Below, in pieces: positions 1 through 9,142 of a stretch of DNA of 64,000 bases. Positions within the stretch are counted from its first letter, which is position 1; each line of letters starts with the position of its first letter. The notes under the pieces are model-generated. The model did not search any database and was not told the DNA's origin. It saw nothing but the letters and a program-made list of their open reading frames with translations. The translations under genes were made by a program, and so were the position numbers. This stretch comes from Faecalibacterium longum CLA-AA-H243. GTDB lineage: Bacteria; Bacillota; Clostridia; Oscillospirales; Ruminococcaceae. The stretch lies in NCBI RefSeq assembly GCF_020687245.1, contig NZ_JAJEQG010000002.1, forward strand, positions 124,001 through 188,000. The letters are read 5' to 3'.

Positions 1-632
1 TGGATGGGGATGCGGCCATAGTCCGCCTCGCCCTTCCACAGGCCGGTGGTGATCACATCCTCAGGCATCGTCTCCCAGAATCGGAGGGTGGCGGCAATGC
101 CCGCAGCTCCCTTATCGTAGGTGTGATTGTTCGAGAGACTGAACACCCGGAAGCCTGCCCGGTAAAGCGCTTCGGCGCACTCGCCGGGGGTCGAGAAGCA
201 GGGATAGGTAGAGGGCGCAAGCTCTTTGCTGCAGAGCGTCTCCTGATTGATCCAGTTGATGTCCTGCTGTGCATAGAAATCGAGCAGATTCCTATAGCAG
301 TAATCGAAGCTGTATCCTTCGCCCTCTGCAGCCCGCCGGGCGGCCTGCGAATAGATGGGCTTATGAATGAGGTTGTCCCCTGTAGCCGAGAAGCGCAATG
401 TCGTGACGACAGGCTGCGGCTCAGGCACAGCAAGCTCCTCCGAAACAGCAGGGGACTCCACCTCCGCTGCCGGAGGAACTGCATCCACGATGCGGCGGGG
501 CCAGAAGCGCAGAGAGAGCAGCACCGATACAGCTACCAGCAGGACCCCCAGTGTGTACAGGGTGACGCCCTTATGCGAGGCGTGCTTTTGCGCGGAATGC
601 CGACGGCGGGGAGGGGCTGCGTGCTTGGCCAT
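1..632 (-). CDS. CapA-family (PGA_cap) protein, 3' end outside window
   Basis: The first 210 codons are visible; no stop occurs before the window edge. A basic N-terminus precedes one membrane segment (about residues 22-44), so the rest should lie outside the membrane. The extracytoplasmic part begins like CapA/PgsA metallophosphatase-like proteins: GDN at 85-87, NQET at 129-132 and SNNHTYDKG at 167-175, which are metal/phosphate-site motifs of that family. An AGGAG ribosome-binding site precedes the ATG. The family acts in poly-gamma-glutamate or capsule-related cell-surface processes; the substrate here cannot be read from sequence. Confidence 0.85.
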   Translation of the reverse strand, partial: MAKHAAPPRRRHSAQKHASHKGVTLYTLGVLLVAVSVLLSLRFWPRRIVDAVPPAAEVESPAVSEELAVPEPQPVVTTLRFSATGDNLIHKPIYSQAARRAAEGEGYSFDYCYRNLLDFYAQQDINWINQETLCSKELAPSTYPCFSTPGECAEALYRAGFRVFSLSNNHTYDKGAAGIAATLRFWETMPEDVITTGLWKGEADYGRIPI

Positions 633-687
633 AGGCTCGTCTCCTGACGCACGATACCGTGCCTTATGATGCCATGCGCAGAAAAGC

Positions 688-1446
688 TTACATCTCTGCG
701 ATCATGTTACTCATATTGTACAGGCCGGGCTCCTTTTTTGCAAGATAAACGGCAGCATTTATTGCGCCATTTGCAAAAATATTGCGGGAATATGCCGTAT
801 GGCGGAGGGTGATGACCTCATCCGGGCCGCAGAACAGCACCTCATGGTCGCCCACGATGCTGCCGCCGCGCACGGCGCTGATGCCGATCTCCTTGGGGTC
901 GCGCTTCTGGCGGACAGCGGAACGGTCATAAACATAGTGGTATGCGCCATCGTTCTCTTCGTTGATGGCGTTAGCCAGCATCAGAGCCGTGCCGCTGGGA
1001 GCGTCCAGTTTGTTGTGATGGTGCTGCTCAACGATCTCGATGTCGTAGTTTGCGCCCAGAATGGCCGATGCACGCTTGCACAGCTCGGACAGGACGTTGA
1101 TGCCCATGGACATATTGGCGCTCTTGAACACCGGAATGCTGCGGGAGAGCTGGACGATCTTCAGCTGCAGTTCCTCGGAAAGGCCGGTGGTGCAGACCAC
1201 GATGGGCAGCTTGTGAGCCTCACAGTAGGGCAGAGCCTTCTCGACAGCCGCCGGGGCGCTGAAGTCGATGACGACGTCGCCCTTGCCGTCCAGCTTGTCC
1301 AGACTGTCGTACACGGGAATGCCGTTCATCTCGCCGTCCTTCATGTCGATGCCGGCCACGACGCGGCAATCCTCACGCTGGGCGATCATCTCGCACAGCA
1401 CATGGCCCATCCTGCCGCCAATGCCCTGAATGATAATATCCGTCAT
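688..1446 (-). CDS. dapB: 4-hydroxy-tetrahydrodipicolinate reductase
   Basis: The 252-residue product reduces 4-hydroxy-tetrahydrodipicolinate to tetrahydrodipicolinate with NAD(P)H in the diaminopimelate/lysine pathway. The N-terminal nucleotide loop GIGGRMG is at 8-14, and the family signature EQHHHNKLDAPSGTA is at 140-154 with the catalytic His/Lys residues. A longer reading to 1470 exists, but AGAGGA sits just upstream of the ATG at 1446 and the next residues (MTDIIIQG) are where the family begins. It is the last gene of the asd-dapA-dapB unit. Confidence 0.96.
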   Translation of the reverse strand: MTDIIIQGIGGRMGHVLCEMIAQREDCRVVAGIDMKDGEMNGIPVYDSLDKLDGKGDVVIDFSAPAAVEKALPYCEAHKLPIVVCTTGLSEELQLKIVQLSRSIPVFKSANMSMGINVLSELCKRASAILGANYDIEIVEQHHHNKLDAPSGTALMLANAINEENDGAYHYVYDRSAVRQKRDPKEIGISAVRGGSIVGDHEVLFCGPDEVITLRHTAYSRNIFANGAINAAVYLAKKEPGLYNMSNMIAEM

Positions 1447-1473
1447 TGTTATTATCCTCTTTTTTATCATACG

Positions 1474-1509
1474 GCAAATGCCCGGAGATCTGTCTCGCCG
1501 GGCATTTGC
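1474..1509. other. Perfect 12-bp intergenic hairpin between dapA and dapB
   Basis: Positions 1474-1485 and 1498-1509 are exact inverted repeats around a 12-base loop. Neither strand has a clear T-run after it, so it is not a standard terminator. In the dapA-dapB transcript it could stabilise an end or partly attenuate; this is inference. Confidence 0.6.
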
Positions 1510-1521
1510 ACATAAAATCGT

Positions 1522-2415
1522 TTATTCCTTGATAAGACCTGCATCCTGCAGAGCCCGCTCGATCTGTTCCTTGTGTGCGTCGCCGGGCTCCACGAGAGGC
1601 AGTCGGCACTCACCAGCCTCCCAGCCCAGCACGTTCATGGCGTACTTGACCGGGATGGGGTTGACCTCGCAGAAGAGCGCATCGCACAGGGGCAGCATCT
1701 CCAGCTGCAGCTCGCGGGCCTTGGCGGTATCACCGTCGAACCATGCCTTGCAGCAGTTGTGAACAAGCTCAGGTTTGACATTGGAGACGACGCTGATGAC
1801 GCCCTTGCCGCCCAGAGACAGCAGGGGGACCACCTGGTCATCGTTGCCGGAGTAGATGTTCAGCTCGTCGCCGCAGAGGGCCGCAATCTTTGCCACCTGA
1901 CCGATATTGCCGGAGGCTTCCTTGATGCCGTTGATGAGCGGGTGCCTGCTCAGCTCCTTGGCGGTCTCGGGGGCGATGTTCAGGCCGGTGCGGGAAGGCA
2001 CGTTATACAGGATAACCGGAATGCCGCCGGCCTCTGCCATTGCGGTGAAGTGGGCGACAAGGCCAGCCTGAGAGGTCTTGTTGTAGTAGGGGGTCACCAG
2101 CAGCAGAGCGTCTGCGCCGCAGGCGGCAGACTTTGCAGCCAGAGCACAGCCGTGGTCGGTGTCGTTGGAACCGGCACCGGCGATGACAGGCACACGGTGA
2201 CTCACAAGATCCACGGTATACTTGATGGCAGCCAGCTGCTCCTCGTCGGTCATGGTAGAGCACTCGCCGGTGGTGCCACAGATGACGATGGCGTCTGTGC
2301 CGCGGGCGATCTGATCCTCAACAATGCGGCCCAGCTCATCGAAATTAATGCTGCCGTCCTCGTACATCGGGGTGATGATGGCAACACCCGCACCAGTAAA
2401 AACAGGATTCTTCAT
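1522..2415 (-). CDS. dapA: 4-hydroxy-tetrahydrodipicolinate synthase
   Basis: A 297-residue TIM-barrel aldolase that condenses pyruvate with aspartate semialdehyde. GTTGE (47-51) is the pyruvate carboxylate site, the catalytic Tyr is in YNVPSRTG (137-144), and the Schiff-base Lys165 is in GIKEASGN. The length is typical. It lies between asd and dapB on one strand, so the first three committed steps after aspartyl phosphate are co-transcribed. Confidence 0.97.
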   Translation of the reverse strand: MKNPVFTGAGVAIITPMYEDGSINFDELGRIVEDQIARGTDAIVICGTTGECSTMTDEEQLAAIKYTVDLVSHRVPVIAGAGSNDTDHGCALAAKSAACGADALLLVTPYYNKTSQAGLVAHFTAMAEAGGIPVILYNVPSRTGLNIAPETAKELSRHPLINGIKEASGNIGQVAKIAALCGDELNIYSGNDDQVVPLLSLGGKGVISVVSNVKPELVHNCCKAWFDGDTAKARELQLEMLPLCDALFCEVNPIPVKYAMNVLGWEAGECRLPLVEPGDAHKEQIERALQDAGLIKE

Positions 2416-2462
2416 AGCAAAAAACTCCTTTGCAGCGCGTTGAAGTTCAAAAAGCGCGCAGA

Positions 2463-3545
2463 TCAGTCAAAATAGCCCTTGGCTGCCAGCAGCTCAGCCA
2501 GCAGCACTGCGCCGCCAGCAGCGCCGCGCAGAGTGTTGTGGCTCATGCAGGCGAACTTGTAATCAAACAGGGTGTCCTCACGCAGACGACCGATGCAGAC
2601 GGCCATGCCGTGCTCGGTGTTGCGGTCCAGCTTGGGCTGGGGACGGTCGTTCTCCTCGAAGTAGTGGAGGAACTGCTTGGGTGCGCTGGGCAGGTCCAGT
2701 TCCTGTGCGGGACCGCGGAACTCGGCCCAAGCCTTGAGGATCTCTTCCTTGCTGGGCTTCTTATCAAAGCTCACGAAGACAGCGGCGGTGTGACCGTCAG
2801 AGACCGGCACACGGAAGCACTGGGCAGTGATGACAGGCTTCTCGGCGTTGACAATGTGGTCGCCCTCAATATGACCCCACAGCTTGAGAGGCTCACGCTC
2901 ACTCTTTTCTTCCTCGCCGCCGATGTAGGGGATGACGTTGTCGATGATCTCAGGCATCCGGTCGAAGGTCTTGCCGGCACCGGAAATGGCCTGATAGGTG
3001 CAGACCAGAGCCTTGCTGACGCCGAAATCCTTCATCAGGGGGTGCAGGGCAGGGACATAGCTCTGCAGGCTGCAGTTGGACTTGACGGCGATGAAGCCGC
3101 GCTTGGTACCCAGGCGCTTGCGCTGAGCGGGGATGATGTCGATGTGGTCGGCGTTGATCTCAGGCACGACCATCGGCACATCCGGAGTGAAGCGGTTTGC
3201 GCTGTTGTTGGAGACGACGGGGCATTCTGCCTTGGCGTAAGCCTCTTCCAGAGCCTTGATCTCGTCCTTCGGCATATTGACGGCGCAGAAGATAAAGTCC
3301 ACCTGAGAGGCGACCTCCTCCACCTTGGATGCATCCAGCACCACCATCTTCTTGACGCTCTCCGGCATCGGGGTGGTCATGGCCCAGCGAGAACCGACAG
3401 CCTCCTCATAGGTCTTGCCGGCGCTCCGGCCGGAAGCGGCCAGAGTCGTCAGCTTGAACCAGGGATGATTTTCGAGCAGAGTAACAAAACGCTGGCCTAC
3501 CATACCGGTGGCACCGACGACGCCCACTTTATATTGTTTATCCAT
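2463..3545 (-). CDS. asd: Aspartate-semialdehyde dehydrogenase
   Basis: The 360-residue product makes aspartate semialdehyde from aspartyl phosphate. It shows the NADP loop GATGMVG (11-17), SNNSANRF (112-119), and the active-site Cys158 in SNCSLQ. The longer, archaeal/fungal-like form of the enzyme is suggested by the length and the SNNSANRFTPDVP motif. An upstream in-frame ATG exists, but AAAGG before the ATG at 3545 and the start MDKQYKVGVVGATG fix the start. First gene of the operon with dapA and dapB. Confidence 0.95.
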   Translation of the reverse strand: MDKQYKVGVVGATGMVGQRFVTLLENHPWFKLTTLAASGRSAGKTYEEAVGSRWAMTTPMPESVKKMVVLDASKVEEVASQVDFIFCAVNMPKDEIKALEEAYAKAECPVVSNNSANRFTPDVPMVVPEINADHIDIIPAQRKRLGTKRGFIAVKSNCSLQSYVPALHPLMKDFGVSKALVCTYQAISGAGKTFDRMPEIIDNVIPYIGGEEEKSEREPLKLWGHIEGDHIVNAEKPVITAQCFRVPVSDGHTAAVFVSFDKKPSKEEILKAWAEFRGPAQELDLPSAPKQFLHYFEENDRPQPKLDRNTEHGMAVCIGRLREDTLFDYKFACMSHNTLRGAAGGAVLLAELLAAKGYFD

Positions 3546-3593
3546 TTCCAGCACCTTTCCTTTCAAAAAAAGCCAATTCGCATAAGACTCCGC

Positions 3594-3622
3594 TTGCAAA
3601 GCAGACGTCTATGCAATATAAT
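3594..3622 (+). promoter_or_regulatory. Sigma-70-type promoter for queA
   Basis: TTGCAA (3594-3599) and TATAAT (3617-3622) are 17 bases apart and point towards queA. The element lies back to back with the asd promoter. Confidence 0.8.
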
Positions 3623-3643
3623 AGATACCGCTATACAGATTTT

Positions 3644-3673
3644 ATGATAACATTGATACGGCATTCGTGTCAA
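3644..3673 (-). promoter_or_regulatory. Sigma-70-type promoter for asd-dapA-dapB
   Basis: On the minus strand TTGACA (3673-3668) and TATCAT (3649-3644) are 18 bases apart, about 100 bases before the asd start. It overlaps the queA leader. Confidence 0.7.
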
Positions 3674-3697
3674 TCATCGGAAAGGCAAATGCTAACT

Positions 3698-4726
3698 ATG
3701 TTAAAAAAAGATTTTTGGTATGATTTACCCAAAGAGCTCATTGCACAGGAGCCTGTGTCCCCCCGTGATGCGGCCCGTCTGATGGTCCTGAGCCAGAAAG
3801 ACGACAGCATCCAGCACCGCATCTTCCACGACCTGCCCGAATACCTCGAGCCGGGCGACCTGCTGGTGGTCAACAACTCCAAGGTCCTGCCCGCCCGCAT
3901 CGTGGGCATCAAGCAGCCCACGGGTGCTGTCTGCGAGCTGCTGCTCCTGCGGCAGGTGAAGGGCGACCAGTGGGAGTGCCTTGCAAAGCCCGGCAAACGG
4001 ATGCAGCCCGGTACCAAGGTCAGCTTTGGCGACGGCAGCCTGACGGCCATCGTGGACGAGACGCTGGAAGACGGCAATAAGTTCGTCACCTTCTACTATG
4101 ACACCGAGACCCTCTACGAGAAGCTGGACGAGTTCGGCAAGATGCCTCTGCCGCCCTATATCACCAAGCAGCTGGACGACCAGAGCCAGTATCAGACCGT
4201 CTATGCCAAGGAGCTGGGCAGCGCTGCCGCTCCCACAGCCGGCCTCCACTTCACGCCAGAGCTGATGGATACCATCCGCGCCAAGGGCGTCAACATCACC
4301 GAGGTGACGCTCCATGTCGGCCTCGGTACCTTCCGCCCCGTGCAGGAAGACGAGATCTCCGACCACAAGATGCACAGCGAGTGGTACTCCGTCAGCGAGG
4401 AGACTGCAAAGCTCATCCATGATACCAAGGCCGCAGGCCATCGTGTCATCGCCGTGGGCACCACCAGCTGCCGCACGCTGGAAGCTGTCGCCGCCAAGTA
4501 CGGCGAGATCAAAGCCTGCAGCGGCAACACCGACATCTTCCTCTATCCCGGTGTCAAGTTCAACTGCATCGACGGCCTTATCACCAACTTCCATCTGCCC
4601 GAAAGCACCCTCATCATGCTGGTGTCGGCGCTGTATGGCTACGAAAAGACGATGGCCGCCTATAAGGTGGCTGTCGAGCAGAAATATCGGTTCTTCAGCT
4701 TTGGCGATGCGATGCTGATCTTGTAA
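3698..4726 (+). CDS. queA: S-adenosylmethionine:tRNA ribosyltransferase-isomerase
   Basis: A 342-residue enzyme that transfers and rearranges the ribosyl part of AdoMet onto 7-aminomethyl-7-deazaguanine in tRNA to give epoxyqueuosine. Family motifs are YDLPKELIAQEP near the N-terminus, AAPTAGLHFT in the middle and NFHLPESTLIMLVSA near the end. A nearby ATG at 3689 is possible; the one at 3698 gives the usual family start (LKKDFWYDLP). tgt follows directly, forming a queuosine unit. Confidence 0.96.
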   Translation: MLKKDFWYDLPKELIAQEPVSPRDAARLMVLSQKDDSIQHRIFHDLPEYLEPGDLLVVNNSKVLPARIVGIKQPTGAVCELLLLRQVKGDQWECLAKPGKRMQPGTKVSFGDGSLTAIVDETLEDGNKFVTFYYDTETLYEKLDEFGKMPLPPYITKQLDDQSQYQTVYAKELGSAAAPTAGLHFTPELMDTIRAKGVNITEVTLHVGLGTFRPVQEDEISDHKMHSEWYSVSEETAKLIHDTKAAGHRVIAVGTTSCRTLEAVAAKYGEIKACSGNTDIFLYPGVKFNCIDGLITNFHLPESTLIMLVSALYGYEKTMAAYKVAVEQKYRFFSFGDAMLIL

Positions 4727-4735
4727 CTATTATAG

Positions 4736-5983
<1,248 letters not shown>

Positions 5984-5992
5984 GATTTAGCC

Positions 5993-6021
5993 TTGAAACA
6001 TGCCGGATAAGCGCGTATAAT
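5993..6021 (+). promoter_or_regulatory. Promoter for yajC
   Basis: TTGAAA (5993-5998) and the consensus TATAAT (6016-6021) are 17 bases apart, 35 bases before the yajC start. Confidence 0.85.
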
Positions 6022-6055
6022 AAGGTCATATGAATTTGAGAGGAGATTTTGCCCC

Positions 6056-6364
6056 ATGCAATTTCTGACTACGACCGAAAGCTACATCAGCCTTTTCTTT
6101 ACTCTGGCTCTGATGCTGGTGATGCTCTACTTCATGATCTACCGTCCCCAGAAGAAGCAGGAGAAGAAGGACGCTGCAATGCGCTCTTCTCTGGAGATCG
6201 GCGATCAGGTCACCACCATCGGCGGCGTCATCGGCCGTGTGGTCGCCATCAAGGACGACACCTTTGTGCTGGAGACTGGCGCTGACCGTGTGAAGATCCG
6301 CTTCACCAAGAACGCCATCAGCTCTGTCGAGAAGCTGAACATGGACAACGCCCCCAAGAAGTAA
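6056..6364 (+). CDS. yajC: Preprotein translocase subunit YajC
   Basis: A 102-residue single-span membrane protein of the Sec accessory complex. One hydrophobic segment (about 12-29) is followed by the signature YRPQKKQEKK and a small soluble domain with IGDQVTTIGGVIGRV. GAGAGGAG lies upstream of the ATG. As in many bacteria it sits directly after queA-tgt. It has its own promoter and is followed by a strong terminator. Confidence 0.95.
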   Translation: MQFLTTTESYISLFFTLALMLVMLYFMIYRPQKKQEKKDAAMRSSLEIGDQVTTIGGVIGRVVAIKDDTFVLETGADRVKIRFTKNAISSVEKLNMDNAPKK

Positions 6365-6389
6365 TAATTTTCCGGATTCGTGCTTTGAA

Positions 6390-6431
6390 CGCGTCTCCCT
6401 GCATACAGTAGGTGCAGGGAGGCGCGTTTTT
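6390..6431 (+). terminator. Intrinsic terminator after yajC
   Basis: A 14-bp stem (6390-6403 with 6413-6426, one G-T pair) is followed by five T residues that touch the next start codon at 6432. The 3' arm contains GGGAGG, the only plausible ribosome-binding site of the next gene. Confidence 0.85.
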
Positions 6432-6818
6432 ATGTCTGATACCAAGAAATTCCCGGCGATAGGGCTGCTGGTCGTTTTGGGAGTGGGCAGTGCGGCAGCA
6501 GCCGTGAGCCTGGCAGGGTTCGGCTGGCTGATGGTCAAACAGGGCCTGACGCAGGAAGCCGCTGCTCCGCTGGCCACGGCGGCAGTCTGTCTCGGCAGCT
6601 TTCTCAGCGGTCTGCTGATGGCCATTCTGCAAAAGGGCAAAGGGCTCGTCTGGGGTGCAGCGGAAGGAGCACTCTTTGCAGGGCTGCTTTTTATTCTGGG
6701 TACACTGTACCAGAGCGAGTGGGAAACGATGCAGTTCGTCCGGGCAGGGCTTGTCCTGCTGATAGGGGTTCTGGGTGGGATCCTCGGAATGCTGCGCGCG
6801 GAGCGAAAGCGGCGCTGA
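6432..6818 (+). CDS. TIGR04086-type small membrane protein
   Basis: A 128-residue protein with four hydrophobic segments (roughly 8-30, 42-64, 72-92, 102-121) and a basic C-terminus (RAERKRR). The layout and the position after yajC match the TIGR04086 family of Bacillota, whose function is unknown. The start codon touches the T-run of the yajC terminator; the ribosome-binding site GGGAGG (6417-6422) lies in the terminator stem, so translation may depend on read-through or unfolding. Recognised by layout and context rather than by catalytic residues. Confidence 0.75.
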   Translation: MSDTKKFPAIGLLVVLGVGSAAAAVSLAGFGWLMVKQGLTQEAAAPLATAAVCLGSFLSGLLMAILQKGKGLVWGAAEGALFAGLLFILGTLYQSEWETMQFVRAGLVLLIGVLGGILGMLRAERKRR

Positions 6819-6875
6819 ATGCTCAGTCCACGCTACAGCGGCCATACACAACAAAAGCAGGAGGGAAAAAGCACG

Positions 6876-7628
6876 ATGTGGGTCTATCAGGAAACGAAAA
6901 CAAATGCAGCGGCGCTTGTGCCGACGCTGCCGGAAGATACAGCGGGCGAGTCTCTGGCAGAAAAAGAAGCCATGACGCCTGTCTCCGAGCCGTTGGCGGA
7001 GATTCCGCCTCAGAAAGCTCCCCGGCGGAAGCCCTTCCAGGCCAGCCGGGACTGCATCCTGCTTGCGGCAGCCTATCTCTTCGGTACGCTGATGGCGGGC
7101 GTCCTGCAGGCACTGTGCGATTCTGAGGAGATGGAGACGCTGGCCTATTATCTGGACTGCTGGCGCGGAGTGTTCGCGGCGTCCAGTACAGCACAGGCGG
7201 TGGGACTGTTCGGGGCAGAGCTGGCTGTCGTCCTCGGGGCGGCGGCAGTGTTTCTTCTGCTGGGGCTCTCGGCAGTGGGGCCGCTGCCTATCTTTCTGTT
7301 TGCGATGTTATACGGGACAGGCTCCGGCCTGCTCTCGGCGCAGCTTCTGAATAACCTCGGGGCAAAACAGCTCGTTCTCTTTTTGCTCACCGCCAGCCTG
7401 CCGACCGCGCTGGCGACGGGTGCGCTCTGTTTGTTCGGTGCCTCGGCTCTGCAGGTCAGCAGCCGAATCCATGCGTTCTCTTTCGGTAGAGGGGATAAGG
7501 GAAGCCATCCGGCAGGAGCACGGCTCCTGGTGGGGCAATTCGCCTTACTGGCGGTCTGTCTCTGCCCGCTCTGCGGTGCGGCCACCGGCCTTGCATGTCT
7601 TGCAAATCGTCTGATGCAGGCCAGATAA
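6876..7628 (+). CDS. SpoIIM-like integral membrane protein
   Basis: A 250-residue protein with a polar N-terminus (about 55 residues, acidic and Pro-rich) and five to six membrane segments. The patterns LFGTLMAGVLQAL and FLFAMLYGTGSGLLSAQLL resemble SpoIIM/DUF95 proteins, part of the engulfment machinery in spore formers. AGGAGGG precedes the ATG at 6876, which is chosen over an upstream in-frame ATG. The assignment is by topology and motif feel, so it may be only a distant relative. Confidence 0.6.
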   Translation: MWVYQETKTNAAALVPTLPEDTAGESLAEKEAMTPVSEPLAEIPPQKAPRRKPFQASRDCILLAAAYLFGTLMAGVLQALCDSEEMETLAYYLDCWRGVFAASSTAQAVGLFGAELAVVLGAAAVFLLLGLSAVGPLPIFLFAMLYGTGSGLLSAQLLNNLGAKQLVLFLLTASLPTALATGALCLFGASALQVSSRIHAFSFGRGDKGSHPAGARLLVGQFALLAVCLCPLCGAATGLACLANRLMQAR

Positions 7629-7641
7629 GCGCCCGGCTTTC

Positions 7642-7670
7642 TTGCGGCCTCGGGCCGGATGTGGTATGAT
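7642..7670 (+). promoter_or_regulatory. Promoter for radA-xer
   Basis: TTGCGG (7642-7647) and TATGAT (7665-7670) with a 17-base spacer lie 41 bases before radA. Confidence 0.7.
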
Positions 7671-7711
7671 AGAGAAAATGATTTTCATGAAATGAAAACA
7701 GGGAGTCCAGA

Positions 7712-9124
7712 ATGAAAGAACCGAAGCTGAAAACCGTATACGTCTGCTCCAACTGTGGAGAGACAAGCCCCCGCTGGATGGGCCGCTGCCCCAGCTGCGG
7801 CAGTTGGAACACCATGAATGAGGATGTGGTCGCCGAAGCGCCCAAGGCCGGGCTTTCCGGCGGCAAAGCCGCTGCGCCTGTCCGGCAGGAGGGCGTCACC
7901 TCGCTGACGGCAAGGCGTCTGGCCGACATCAGCACGACCGAGGAAAAGAGCCGCATCCTGACGGGCATTTCCGAGCTTGACCGCGTTTTAGGCGGCGGCA
8001 TCGTGTTGGGCGGCGTCGTACTGCTGAGCGGTGAGCCGGGCGTGGGCAAATCTACGATGCTTTTGCAGCTCTGCGGTGCCATCTCCAACCAGCACACGGT
8101 GCTGTATATCACGGGCGAAGAGTCCGTCCGTCAGGTCAAGCTGCGTGCGGCCCGCCTGAAAGTCCCGCAGGATAACATCTATCTGGCGGCAGAAAACGAC
8201 GTAGACGAGATCTGCGGCCTCATCGAGAAAGAAAAGCCGGAACTGGTCGTCATCGACTCCATCCAGACCATGCGGTGTATGGACATCTCGTCTTCGTCCG
8301 GCACGGTCAGTCAGGTGAAAGAGAGTGCGGCCCGCCTGCTGGCCGTCGCTAAAAAACAGGAGATCCCGATGTTTATCGTGGGCCATGTCAACAAGGACGG
8401 CGCTATCGCAGGCCCGAAGGTCATGGAGCACATCGTGGATACGGTTCTTTACTTTGAGGGAGACAAAATGCTGCCATACCGCATTCTGCGTGCGGCTAAG
8501 AACCGCTATGGCTCCACCAACGAGCTTGGTATGTTTGATATGACAGGGCAGGGCCTTGAGGAAATCGAAAATCCGTCCCAGATGCTCCTGGAAGGCCGTC
8601 CGCTGGGCGTTTCCGGGAACTGCGTCGCCTGTACCATGGAAGGCAGCCGCCCCATTCTGAGCGAGATACAGGCCCTTGCGACCAAGACGAATTTCCCGGC
8701 ACCCCGGCGGGCCTGCAGCGGCTATGACTACAACCGCATGAACCTGCTCATCGCCGTGCTGGAAAAGCGTGCAGGTTATTTCTTCGGCAATCTGGACGTG
8801 TATATTAACATCGTCAGCGGCATCACCCTGCGGGATACCGCCTGCGACCTTGCCGTCTGTCTGAGCATGGTGTCGTCGCTTCTGGACTGCCCCGTGAGCG
8901 ATAAGCTCATTGCCATCGGTGAGGTCGGCCTTGGCGGCGAGGTGCGCAGTGTACCGAATCTGGAGCAGCGTCTGCGGGAAGCGGAACGTATCGGCTTTGA
9001 GCGTGCCGTCGTACCAAAGCACAGCCTTGCACATCTGAACGCCGCCGATTATCCCGGCATGAAGCTTGTCGGTGCCGCCTATATCTCGGACGCCATCCAT
9101 GCCCTGAAATCCGACCGTCTGTGA
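7712..9124 (+). CDS. radA: DNA repair protein RadA
   Basis: A 470-residue RecA-related branch-migration helicase used in recombinational repair. The zinc finger uses C12, C15, C26 and C29; Walker A is GEPGVGKST (107-115); the RadA-specific KNRYG motif follows; the C-terminal part resembles the Lon protease domain fold. The usual length is about 455. It is followed after 18 bases by the Xer recombinase gene, so both probably share a transcript. Confidence 0.96.
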   Translation: MKEPKLKTVYVCSNCGETSPRWMGRCPSCGSWNTMNEDVVAEAPKAGLSGGKAAAPVRQEGVTSLTARRLADISTTEEKSRILTGISELDRVLGGGIVLGGVVLLSGEPGVGKSTMLLQLCGAISNQHTVLYITGEESVRQVKLRAARLKVPQDNIYLAAENDVDEICGLIEKEKPELVVIDSIQTMRCMDISSSSGTVSQVKESAARLLAVAKKQEIPMFIVGHVNKDGAIAGPKVMEHIVDTVLYFEGDKMLPYRILRAAKNRYGSTNELGMFDMTGQGLEEIENPSQMLLEGRPLGVSGNCVACTMEGSRPILSEIQALATKTNFPAPRRACSGYDYNRMNLLIAVLEKRAGYFFGNLDVYINIVSGITLRDTACDLAVCLSMVSSLLDCPVSDKLIAIGEVGLGGEVRSVPNLEQRLREAERIGFERAVVPKHSLAHLNAADYPGMKLVGAAYISDAIHALKSDRL

Positions 9125-9142
9125 CCATAAAAAGAGGAAACT

